A stretch of 64,000 nucleotides of DNA from Sympetrum striolatum (lineage: Eukaryota; Arthropoda; Insecta; Odonata; Libellulidae): contig CANPUZ010000075.1 of assembly GCA_947579665.1 (NCBI GenBank), positions 248,001-312,000 of the forward strand, written 5' to 3'. Below, one piece after another: positions 22,711-33,296 of this stretch. Position 1 is the first letter of the stretch, and every line of letters starts with the position of its first letter. A program made the position numbers and the translations under genes. A model generated the notes under the pieces. That model worked only from the letters and a program-made list of their open reading frames with translations, was not told the origin of the DNA and made no database searches.

Positions 22711-23839
22711 AAATAACTACAACCATAAAATTCACCTTCTGATCAGAAAATTGATGGTTGATCTGAATGAAACAAAGTTTATCTGACCTTAAAGGAAATC
22801 AGAGAAGAGGAAATTTTTTAAGAATGCTGGCACGCATATCTACAATGAAGTACCACAGTCTAATAAGGCATTTATTTGACAAGAATAAGTACAATTTACA
22901 AGTACGTATGAGCAAATTTGTCATTCCTGATCCAACTTGCCTACTCCCACAATTTAGGAATACAATCATGAAGGTTGTAATATTAGTCAGCCATTTTGTG
23001 GTAAGCTATACGAAGGTCTTAAGGTATTAGTGCATAAGTCCACTTACTATTATAGCAATTGCAAGATGTGAAGAGAAAATTAAGCTTAGTTATGCAACAT
23101 TTAATTAAAGCTCTTATAAAAAATACATACAAAGACATTTCTTTTAAAATGTATCTATAAAACACTATAAAAAATATAAATACAAAGTTAATTTCAGTCA
23201 TTCATTTTCTCTCATAAAAAATACATACAATAGACATTACATAAGTTAAGCAAGAGAAAAATGCATTTTAACCGAGGTTAATATTTCGAGAGACACCTTT
23301 CTTTCATTTAGAAGCTAATATACGACACTTTCCTTTTTGCTTGTCTTAATCTCTCTCGAGGCTTTAACGTCCTTCTTAAAATCTGCCAAATGCTTCCTTG
23401 GAAGTACATTTTGATAACTGTTAAAATTCAATAAAGCTTTTTTCACTGTTTTCTTAGTATTTTTAACATTTCCAAAGTGAGTATTGACTCTTTCCTTACA
23501 ATCCCAAGTATTTCCCGTTTTCAGTCCAAGCATTTTTCTTCAGTCGATTTAGATAACAACATGAGTTGCCAATATCTTAAATTTAAACAATAACAAAGGC
23601 AGATTATAAGAATACAACCCATCTTCAAGCGCAAAAGCAAGTTAACGTAAAAAATTTTACCTCGGTACAAATAATATCCTAAAATCCTTGAAGATTAGAT
23701 GACGTAATATTTTCTTCTAGTCTGAAGTTAGCTTAGTTTCTACAAAACTGTGTTAATGTATGGGATGTTATTGGAATTATGAATTAGATACTGTGTATGA
23801 ATATTTAAGTAAGAATCCTCTGAGTGTCAATGTCAATTA
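22711..23839. other. AT-rich DNA, nothing certain
   Basis: Two open frames (22767-23030 plus; 23315-23533 minus, lysine-rich) have no motif I recognise and no convincing splice sites. They are too short to call. Confidence 0.5.
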
Positions 23840-24211
23840 TCCTTAGTGTGAATCAAACATTAATATCTAGTGCCCTTCAGGCTAAATTTTTGGGTCTCAT
23901 AATGGATTACAACATATCTTGGGATGCACATTTATCCCAGTTGACATCTAAACTTAATTGGGCTTGTTATTTACTGAGGTTCCTTTGAAGTTCTGTTTCT
24001 ACTGAAGTCTTACTCCAACTCTACTATGGCATTATTCAGTCTAAGTTATTATATGGTTTAATTTTCTGGGGAAACTCCACTAACAGTTATAAGGCCTTCA
24101 TAGCCCAAAAGTGAAGTCTCAGAATTATTGCTGGTGTTCACCCTAGCTCTTGCTCTATATTTAAAAAATATAATATTTTACCTTGCTTTTATATTTTCTC
24201 TGTTGTCATAC
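23840..24211 (+). mobile_element. Non-LTR reverse transcriptase fragment
   Basis: The translation contains AKFLGLIMDYNISWDAHLSQ, then LLQLYYGIIQSKLLYGLIFWG, the conserved thumb region of jockey-group RTs, with stops between. The LTR of the gypsy-type element begins immediately after at 24212. Confidence 0.65.
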
Positions 24212-24359
24212 TGTAGTAAAGCGCGTGTTTACCGGTTGGAGGCCGGAAGTAAGACTGCCAGGCAGTTGGCTCCTGGCAGTTTAGCTTCCTCTTTATTCAA
24301 ACAATTGAGCATCGCAATTACATGCAAGTGGCAGCACATGAGCTAGCAGAAACACAACA
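24212..24359 (-). repeat. 3' LTR of the gypsy-type element
   Basis: 148 bp, TG...CA on the minus strand. It differs from the other LTR at one position (CCAGGC here, CCGGGC there). Confidence 0.92.
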
Positions 24360-24609
24360 TTCCTCTCCTCCTTCAAAAACAAAGGTTTTTTTTTATATAT
24401 ATAAGATAAAAATGAATAAGGAACACAACACAACATTACATTTTAAAGGCACTAGGATACAAACAGAATGCCTGAAGCAGAAAAAAAGAGAAAAAAAAAA
24501 AAACACAAGATAACTCTCCAGGAAATAAAATTGTTAGAGCATTGGCACATTGTCACAAAAAAAATTTACTAGATAGAATATTGAAAAACAGTTATTATAG
24601 GTTTAGTCT

Positions 24610-27600
24610 TTACCTCTTCCTCCTCTCTCTCTGAGGGTATCTTCTCGCAGTCTGAGAACAGTTGCCTTTTTCTTTGGCCACGTCACTAGATACACTTTCT
24701 TTTTCACTTTCTTGTATTGTTTCACCCTCATTTGTTGTATTTAGGTTTTCACTATGTTCACTAGGAGCACAACAAACCACTTGGTCGCTTAACTGTGGGC
24801 ATGTGATCACTGGGGGAGGTGGGACCCAAGAATCGATGGATGGTCTAAGAATGTCGCTAATGGGATTAGTATCACGCACTCTTCTATCTGAAACACTTTT
24901 ATTTTTACAAATTTCAGTAGTGGGATTAGTGTCACGCACTACTCTATCTGAAACACTATGTTTACCCTCAATGCCCCTGATCTGATTTAGATGTCTATGC
25001 CATATGAGACCACTATCTGTTTCGATCACGAAGTTTCTGGTGCCCTTAACCGCCACAACTGATCCCAAAACCCAATTTTCCTTTCCTCGGCATTGTCTGG
25101 CAGCCACTCTGTCTCCTACTTTAAACTGTCTGATGCTCTGACAGGGTTTACCAACCTTACCAACCGCCCTATCACTAAAGCCTGGCTTCATTAATATTAA
25201 GCGAGACCTTGGTACTCTCCCTAGCAGTAGCTTACTGGGGGCTTCGCCTGTCGTTGTGTGGGGAGTTATTCTGCTGTAGAAAAGAAAACGAGGTAAAGCA
25301 ACACTAAGAGGAACACTTGAATGCAACATTGTCTTAACTTTCACTTTGAATTCTTTTACAAGGTTTTCAGCAGCACCATTAGTCGCTGGATGATATGGTG
25401 GGGAACGGATATGCTCAATACCATTTCTAATACAAAATAGCTGAAACTCTTCGGAAGTAAACTGTGAACCATTATCTGTGACTATAATTTCGGGAAGACC
25501 AAAAGTGGCAAAAATGTCCCTTAAATGAGATAGAATCTCTTCTGTTCCACTGTTTTTAAGTTCCTTTACTTCAGGCCATTTGGAGTAATTATCAATTAAA
25601 ACTAGGAACATTTTATTAAGAAAAGGTCCAGCAAAGTCCAAGTGCAACCTTTGCCATGGCTTTTCTGCAGGCTCCCAAGTCTTGATTGGAGCTTTGTTGG
25701 GCATGGGCTTGTTGACTATACAATCTGAACATGATTTGGCTAAATTTTCGACATCTGTGTCTAATTTTGGCCACCATACATAAGACCTGGCTAACGATTT
25801 CATCTTATTTATCCCCAAATGACTGGCATGCAATTCACTTAATATTTTATTTCTTAGTTTACCCGGAATAATTACTCTGTTCCCCCATAACACACAGCCT
25901 TGTTCTAGTGTCAGTTCGTATTTTCTAAACCAGTATGGCTTATGTTCATCATTTACCCTTGATGGCCATCCAAACTTGCAATAATCAATCACCTTACTTA
26001 GTGTTATATCTGTCCTTGACTCCTTACTAATGTTTTCAACAGTGATTGGCAAGAATTCTTTCTCAAGCATATTTACTAGGAATGTCTCTCTGACCTCCCC
26101 TGAGTTTCCGCTTGCTTGAGACATTCTTGACAACCCATCCGCTACTTTATTTGCCTTTCCCCCCACATGCTCAATTTTATACAAATACCCTTGCAGAATT
26201 ACCACCCATCTTTAAATCCTGTTGGCTGCCATTTGTGGGATCCCTTTATTTTCCCCAAAAATGAAAATCAGAGGTTTATGATCTGTTCTCAGGGTAAACT
26301 CTCGGCCATAGAGATACTGATGGAATTTTTTTACCCCAAAAATAATGGCCAATGCCTCTTTATCTATCTGAGAGTAGTTTTTTTCTGCTTTTGAGAGTGA
26401 TCTTGAAGCAAAAGTAATTGGTTTTTCCTCCCCATTTTCTAACCTATACAAAATAACCGCTCCTAACCCATAAGGAGAAGCATCACACTCTAACAGAAGT
26501 GGCAAGGTTTGACTATAGTGAACCAATACTTTGGCTGATGAAATTGACGTTTTAATTTCTTCCATGGCAGCACAACACTCTGTTGTCCAAATCCATTTGT
26601 TTTCTTTCTGAAGCAGTTTGTGTAATGGGGCTAAAGTAGTGGCTAAATTTGGCAGAAACTTGGAATAATATTCAACAAGCCCCAAAAATGCCCTAAGTTG
26701 GGAGATGTTTTGAGGGATAGAAAAATTATTTATTGCCTCTACCTTGTCATTGGATGCATGGAGACCTTCTTTGTCAATGGTATGCCCTAAGAATTTAACA
26801 GAATCTTTCATGAAGGTGCACTTCTCTTTATTAACTTTAAAACCGCTATCATTTAGTCTCTGAAGGAGTGCTTTCAAGTTTCTAAAATGTTCCAAGTCAT
26901 TTTTCCCTGTGATTATGATGTCGTCTTGAAAACATGCAACTCCCTCCAGTCCCTGCAAGGTTTGATCCATGGCTCTCTGAAAAATTGCAGGGGCAGAAGC
27001 TATACCAAAAGGCAATCTTTTATATCTAAAAAGTCCTCTGTGGGTATTTATGGTGCAAAGCTTTTGGGACTCTTGGTCTAGAGGTAACTGTTGATACGCT
27101 TGTGACAGATCTACAGTAGAAAACTTTTGTCCACCTTGTAAATTGCAAAATAATTCCTCCACTCTGGGCAATGGGTAGCGTTCTATTTGAAGTTGAGGGT
27201 TAACCGTTACTTTGAAATCCCCACAAATCCTAATATTACCATTAGCCTTCATCACTGGAACAATAGGGGTGGCCCACTCACTAAATTCGACAGGATAAAT
27301 TATATCAAATTCCACCAATTTTTGAAGTTCTTTTTCGACCTTTTCCCTCAGGGCGAAAGCAAGAGCTCTGGAATGACAAAAGACTGGTTTTGACTCCGCC
27401 TTCAAATGAAGTTTAAACTTTCCCTTGTTAAACGTTCCTATTCCCCCACTTCCCAGATCTCTAAACTCGTTCCACAGCTCCTCGAATGTAGGATTTACTG
27501 ATTTGGACAGGCTATTAAATGGCAGAGAAAAGTTTAGAGCCTTACACCAATCTCTGCCCAACAATGGAACTCCCCCGTTAGGAACTATATAGAGTGGCAA

Positions 27601-28722
27601 ACACAAACTCTCTCTACCTTTCTGTACTTTGACCCATGCACATCCACTAGGAACAATTAAATCATTTGAATAGGACCTCAATTTCACGGAAGTTCTTCGT
27701 AAAGGAACATGCGAAAATTTCTTTTTAAAACAGTTCTCGGAAATGGCCGAAATTGCTGAACCTGTGTCTACTTCCATTCTGATTCTTTTATTTTCCACTT
27801 CAATGTCCACAAACCACGGCTCAACGTGCTCTAACGTACCTTTAACACTGAACATGGGAAGGTGTTCCTCTGCATCGCTCGATTCCTCATTCAGCTGCTC
27901 GTCTCGGGAAACTTGGTGGAAAATTTCTCTCCGCGACTCCTTCCTCTGCCCACGTTTCCTGCAGACAGCCTTAAGATGTCCCGTCTGTTTGCAGAAATCA
28001 CACTTATAATTGCGATATCTACAATTTAGAGTGCGATGTCCTTCTCTGCCGCAACAACTGCATTTCTCGGTGGATGGATCAGGATTCTGTTTCACACTCC
28101 TCCCAACTCGTCTGTCGTGAACTCTGAAGACATCCGCTTCGTTTCCGGTAGGGACCGCATGACCGTTGCCTCCATCCGTACCGCAGATCACCACGTTTTG
28201 CGTCGCTTTCTCCCGCACATACGCCAACTCTACGGCTTTCTCGAACTGCAGCGATTCATCCTCTAGATAAAGCGACTGCACCGTTTGCGCGTTTCTCAGT
28301 CCAAGAACAAGTTGATCCCTGAGGGCCTGATCCAAGAACGATCCGAATTTGCAATACCGTGAGCTCTTCCTTAACCCAGCCGCAAATTCTAGTGCGGACT
28401 CCCCTTGATTTTGCACCCTTTTGTTGAATTTATGTCTTTCCGCGATGACCGACCGCTTGGGTGCGTAATGAGCCCTTAAAAACGACAAAATTTCCTGAAA
28501 ACTGCGTTCTGCAGGCTTTTTCGGTTCGCAGAGATCCCTTAAGACTTCATACGTCTCCTTCCCGAGCGAAGATAACAAAATAGCCTTTTTCTTTGCTTCG
28601 TCTACGGGTTCCGACCCTATGTCCTTTAGAATAAAGAATTGCGCGAGCCTTTCTTCATAAGACTCCCAATTATCTTCCCCGGCAACAAACCTCTCCATGA
28701 GGTTGGCCATCCTCGTCGCCAA
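24610..28722 (-). CDS. gag-pol polyprotein with one in-frame stop
   Basis: The frame opens at 28722 directly downstream of the LTR and runs to 24610, broken once by TAA at 26214-26212. The residue lost is probably Gln, CAA to TAA, between the RNase H and integrase regions. Order of domains: gag-like region (residues 1-210), two CCHC zinc knuckles (about 221-234 and 241-254), aspartic protease with DTGSA (319-323), reverse transcriptase with FQDD at 598-601, RNase H up to about 830. After the stop come the integrase HHCC finger (HASHLG ... CSDC) and the D-D-E core (HLDFAGP; TDNGSQF; GAAENLVKEF). No envelope gene is seen. The domain order is that of Ty3/gypsy elements, of the env-less kind with fused gag and pol. 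Read-through or a recent single mutation would explain the lone stop. Confidence 0.9.
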
Positions 28723-28870
28723 TGTAGTAAAGCGCGTGTTTACCGGTTGGAGGCCGGAAGTAAGACTGCCGGGCAGTTGGCTCCTGGCAGTTTAGCTTCC
28801 TCTTTATTCAAACAATTGAGCATCGCAATTACATGCAAGTGGCAGCACATGAGCTAGCAGAAACACAACA
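28723..28870 (-). repeat. 5' LTR of the gypsy-type element
   Basis: 148 bp. It lies immediately next to the coding exon that begins after 28870. In the plus direction its last bases contain GAGCTAGCAG, which could act as a splice acceptor into the exon. Confidence 0.92.
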
Positions 28871-29239
28871 CGTAACAACTCCAGTCCCACGCAAAAGCAT
28901 TCCATCACTCCATCGGGTCCAGCTGCGGCTACTGCTACTGCCATGGCAGAAGATGAGAAGAAAAAGATTCTGCAGAGTCTCGTGACACCAGCTCACAAGC
29001 CAATTCTCAGCAATGCTCCAAGACTGTCAATTACTTCTCTAGCACCTTCGGAGACTTTAGTGTTGGGGGAATGCCCTCCATCCTCTGGAGATACCCCTTC
29101 TAATGTGTCAGAGACCAAGTTTATGGGAGAAGTAGTGGTAGCTGGGACTTCCGTTGAAGAATTCGTCTTGGAGGAACCACTCCCTGGACCACCTCTAATG
29201 CCTCCAGTACCTATTACAGCCTCCAGGCTTGATAAAAAG
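28871..29239 (+). CDS. Host gene, exon ending at a GTAAGT donor (unidentified Ser/Pro-rich protein)
   Basis: The frame is open from the LTR edge through to AAG|GTAAGT at 29240. An ATG at 28943 in a strong context (GCCATGG) could be the start, giving 99 codons in this exon beginning MAEDEKKKILQSLVTPAHKP. The frame upstream of that ATG is also open and protein-like (SITPSGPAAATATA), so the exon may have extended further left and been cut by the gypsy-type insertion. It is phase 0 and joins in frame to the exon at 30811. The composition is low-complexity Ser/Pro/Leu/Val. I do not recognise the family. Confidence 0.7.
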
Positions 29240-30810
29240 GTAAGTCTTAGAGCCTAATATTTCATCACCAAGATAAAATAAATTTCAAAATTCTTTAGAT
29301 TCAAGGACATAATAGAGGCTGTTTCAGTGTGGGACATGCCCCAACGCGCTCCATATAATTTTATCCAGCATCACAGTCCACTCACCAGTATGCTGTTTGC
29401 ATGCATTAACATCTTACATCCTCAATTAGAGAGACTTTTAATTTAGTTATTCATTGTTATAAAAATTCCTTATACTTTCCACTCGAATGTATCATATAGT
29501 GGCGGGCAATCAGATTAAGTTGGATGAGTTCCATGACTTAACAATTTTGTTTATCATTTACATATTTGAGATTGGACAACCTTCAAACCGTCAAGATAAC
29601 CCAACTAAATTTAGAAAATAGTAGAATTAGGATTTACATCAAAACAATTACAATTAAAGAATTGTTTTGGAAGTAAGGATAGAAGCAACACGGAAATTTT
29701 TATTGATTTTTTGAAAATATTTATGCATTCTAAAAAATATTATTTTATTATATATATCTATATTAATTGTTTAACAATACTTCCCCAAACTACTTTTATA
29801 AAAAATGAAGATTCAACGCTTAAACTTACGAATCAAAAATATATGCCTTGTCCCTCTGATCATTGTCACCTCTTTTCCATTGTCCTCTCCATATAAAAAT
29901 AATTATGTATTCTGTAAGTTCAAATGAGTTTTATCTACCACTGTTATCACTATTAACTATAAACTGCCTATAATTTTTCATACTTAAATTACTTAACAAA
30001 TTCACAAATTTTTGTATCAAAAGTAACATGAATAGAAGAATAAAAAGGAAGGTGAAACGTAATCACCAAAGAATAAAGAGTAATTTTATATTTTTAATTA
30101 TGTTCCAACCTACAGAACTGTGTAATGTTTTTCTTGCAGTACAATAGTTAATAATCACTTCTGCGAGTATATGTTGAGTAACTCTTAACCAAATTGATTG
30201 GATTTGTTTTTTTTATATTTGGAAAACATGATGCAGTAGGGTTGAAGAAAATTGGTAAATTTACAAATGTTGAACTTTTATTTTATAAGAATAAAAATGT
30301 AGCTAACAAAAAATGTAGAAGTTCATATATATTTTTATCTAGTGAAAGATCATCAAGTGAGCTTCATCTGAGAAGACTTAGCTACATTCATAGAACATAT
30401 ATGATACCCTAAATAAACTATTTCTGTTCTTTAATTTCTTCATTACCATTGATATATATTTAAACATTCATCTTTTATTTTATCCTTTTTGTTGTTAGTT
30501 TAATTTTTTTAAATAATGCCACTCAGATTATGAGATATTAGCATGATAGAATTTCAAATTCTCAACTTGTTGTGCATAAAAATTTCCAATGCCTAGAAAA
30601 TTTTACAACCAATTTCATGTCACTCCCCTTCAGACTCTGGTTGATCAGCTATTAAAGTTATTCTAGCTATATGGTGTAGGTTAGGCTGAGAACTACACTG
30701 TAATATTTGTAAATAGTTTTAACAAAACTAATTTGGTTAGTAATTAACCACATTCCTTCTCATCACTTCCAAAGGTTTTATTTAAATTCAATGTTTTCTT
30801 TCTGCCATAG
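29240..30810 (+). other. Intron of the Ser/Pro-rich host gene
   Basis: Runs from GTAAGT at 29240 to a pyrimidine-rich tract and TCTGCCATAG at 30810. It is AT-rich, and I see no transposon end or gene inside. Confidence 0.7.
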
Positions 30811-32844
30811 GTCACTTTTGCCCGTCTCCTCAGCCGTGTCTCTGCTGAAATGGCTTCCTCCTCTGCCTCAGGAAGTGGTAGCGAGGCTGCATCAGCACCT
30901 AAACCACAAGAGAACCCAATCCCCACAACAGAATCGCAGCCTAACCCACACCTCCCAAGTCCTGCTTCCGATGAGTCCTCATCAGTTTCATCATCTACCT
31001 CCTCTTCATCATACCATGCAATGGCATCCTCCGGAACGTCGCCAGCCTCCAGCAGAAAGTCTTCCCGCACCAAGATCCAAGTCCCAGTGGTCGATGCCCT
31101 CGGTATATCTTCCACCAGAGGTCCCTCAATCCTTTTGGAACCTCCATCTTCGAGCATGTGCAACATGGACTTCCCTCCATTATCACCAATCCGGGAGATG
31201 CCCTCCCCCTATCCCTCCCCTACCAAAGTGGGGATGCAGTCCAAGGAAGAGAGAAAGACAGAGGTGAGGAAGATGAAAGGGGAAGAGGACACAGGGGACA
31301 CAGATGATGTTGAGGAAGAGGAAGAGGATGAAGAACATGCTAGGGTGTGTGTGACGCAGAGTCCAGAAGAAGAAGGAGGCGGAGGAGATGGCGGTGGTGA
31401 GGAAGATGAAGGAGAGGAGGAGGACGATGAAGCAGAAGATGAGGATGGTGAAGATGAAGATGATGAAGACGATGATGATGACGAGACTGAAGATGATGAG
31501 GAGGATGAGGAAGATGAGGAGGAGCAAGAAGGTAAGGCTGAAGAGGACCACATCCACCACAAGCAGAGGACATTCTCAATAGACGCAGCGGCATTGGAAG
31601 CCACCGATGAGGATATAGGAGATGAAGGGCTAGAAGAGGACTCCCCTACTGGAGCAGATACAATGTCTGAAACCACCAGTGCTAGTGCAGAAAAGTGTTC
31701 CGTTCCAAAACTAGTTTCCCTACTTTCACTTCCCACGCAACCCATAGTGATACCCACAATAACTATTCAGCAACCATCTCCAACAAAGGCTATGACGCCG
31801 AACAACAGGCAGCACATGATGCTACCCACAGGTTCTCCCCCTCCCAGAAGAAGACTTTCAGAACACCACCCCTATCCTCCGCCAATATTTTTCCATCCTC
31901 CTTTATCACCTCAAGTGTCCCAGCCCAGCAATAAATGCCTACTACTCCATGGTCCAGATAAGCCAACTTCTCTAGATCTGCCAATGTCCCCACCTATCAT
32001 CACAGTCACTGCCACCATGAGTGAATCGGACGAGATGGAAGATGGGTGTGCGGGTAGTAATGTAGGAAGGTGTGACAATTCCTCCTTCCGGACATCCGGT
32101 TCGGGGACTATCAGTCCAAGTAGGAGGAGACTAGGGGAGGACAATTCTAAATGTGGGGGTCAGCCTGGGATAACCTACCTATCCCCTTTCTCCGTGTGTT
32201 CCAGGGGAGAACGTACTGCTTCGGAATCCAACCTGAGTTCCTCTGGTTATTCATCTATGGCCAGTCCTGGACCTTCCAGAGCTGGATCTAACAATCTGCT
32301 GTGTCCTTCGGATGTTACGGACGCAGAAGATCCCCACCAGCACCTGGGAGGTCATCCCCATCACGGCCCCCATTTGCTACTTCCACACCATTGTACCGGA
32401 CAATTGCTTCATCCCCATCACAATTCCAGGGGTTCCTCTTCAACTTTGCTTCATCCCTCGGTCCAGCACCATCACCAGCATCTCCTCAACGTTCTGCAAG
32501 CTGCACCCAATTCCCTCACTTGTTCTGAAAACGATGCAGGAACCCTTCACCTTTCAGAGCCTCCGGCGTACTCTTGGACAAGAAGGCCTTCACCACTTTT
32601 GCAGACTCCCAACATGGAGGACACCACTGCAGAGAGACCACCAGAAAGCTCACCAATGGCTAAATCTATTGCCTTGCGACAACCTCAAGCGTCTGGTGGT
32701 GAGGAAGGAAGTGCTGAATTCGAGAAGAGTTCGGCAGATGAGGAAGAGGAGAGTAAGGGAGGGGAGGTCGGAGAGGGGAAGGTTTGGAGGAGGAGAAAAG
32801 GAGAAACTCAAGTACAACACCTGATTCAAACAACGAGGGAATCG
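30811..32844 (+). CDS. Host gene, large second exon, 678 codons, disordered and acidic
   Basis: The exon begins after CCATAG with GTC ACT TTT (VTFARLLSRVSAEM) and ends TCG|GTAAGA at 32845. Both ends are phase 0, so it joins cleanly to the 28871-29239 exon. The protein is mostly low complexity. It opens with a Ser-rich stretch, then motifs such as DFPPLSPIREMPSPYPSPTK, and an Asp/Glu run of about 90 residues encoded by 31260-31540. Further on are a Pro/His-rich part and the segment SESNLSSSGYSSMASPGPSR (about 32220-32280), which looks like a conserved phospho-regulated motif. No folded domain is visible. It is probably a scaffold or regulatory protein; I cannot name it. Later exons are not identified in this window. 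Confidence 0.75.
31254..31560 (+). repeat. Polypurine (GA-rich) tract inside a coding exon
   Basis: About 300 bp in which the plus strand is almost all purine, built from GAA, GAG, GAT and GAC codons for Glu and Asp. It makes mirror-like open frames in other phases, including a Ser-rich antisense frame, which are by-products. Confidence 0.85.
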
Positions 32845-33294
32845 GTAAGAACATTGCTTATATTGAAAAATATTTCAGACATCACAAGAGAAAACGATGG
32901 AAATCATTTCCAATATTTACAAAACTTCCTCTATTCTGAATTAAGATTGTAAGCTTCTTTTCCTACTAATTTTCAAATTCTGTTGTTACCAGGTTCCTTC
33001 CTAATTTTTTAAATCCTATACATCAAATTTGAATATCAATAATAGTGAAAAAAAACATAGCTGATAAAAAAATGCATGCTTGGTTTTTAAAAGTGCTTCA
33101 ATAGCTCAGGTCATTTTGCACATGGACTTCCAATGGGAATCAAACCCGGAACAGCTTTCACCAAAGCCAAAAGCATTGCCCTCTTGGCCATCCAAGATCC
33201 TGATAAGAACTAATTAAAAGTTTTTGTATTAGCCAATGATCAAATAAAAATTCTTAGTCAAAGGCTTCTTCAGTACATACTTGGGGAGCTGATA
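32845..33294. other. Intronic or intergenic DNA after the large exon
   Basis: AT-rich. It contains one tRNA-like segment on the minus strand (33136-33190). Nothing else recognised. Confidence 0.5.
33136..33190 (-). pseudogene. Degenerate tRNA-like / SINE-like segment
   Basis: On the minus strand TGGCCAAGAGGG (33190-33179) matches the A-box consensus, and GGTTTGATTCC (33146-33136) matches the B box with one change. The spacing of about 32 bp is tRNA-like. A T-arm-like stem CGGG/CCCA surrounds the B box. The acceptor stem is not clear and no T-run terminator is close. Confidence 0.4.
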
Positions 33295-33296
33295 TA

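Larger units (their letters stand above)
24212..28870 (-). mobile_element. Ty3/gypsy-type LTR retrotransposon, nearly intact, 4659 bp
   Basis: Two 148-bp LTRs flank a gag-pol region on the minus strand. Read 5' to 3' the LTR starts TGTTGTG and ends TTTACTACA, with AATAAA inside. The sequence directly after the 5' LTR is TTGGCGACGAGG, the probable primer-binding region. The LTRs differ at one base, so the insertion is young. There is no env-like frame after integrase. Flanking bases do not form a 4-6 bp target duplication (ATAC on the left, CGTA on the right), which is unusual for a young insertion. About 250 bp between the 3' LTR and the pol stop (24360-24609) are AT-rich and non-coding. Confidence 0.92.

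Noticed and set aside
31209..31757. Antisense open frame of 182 residues rich in Ser
   Set aside because: It is the reverse reading of the GAA/GAG/GAT tract of the plus-strand exon, which has splice sites and continues in phase with its neighbour.
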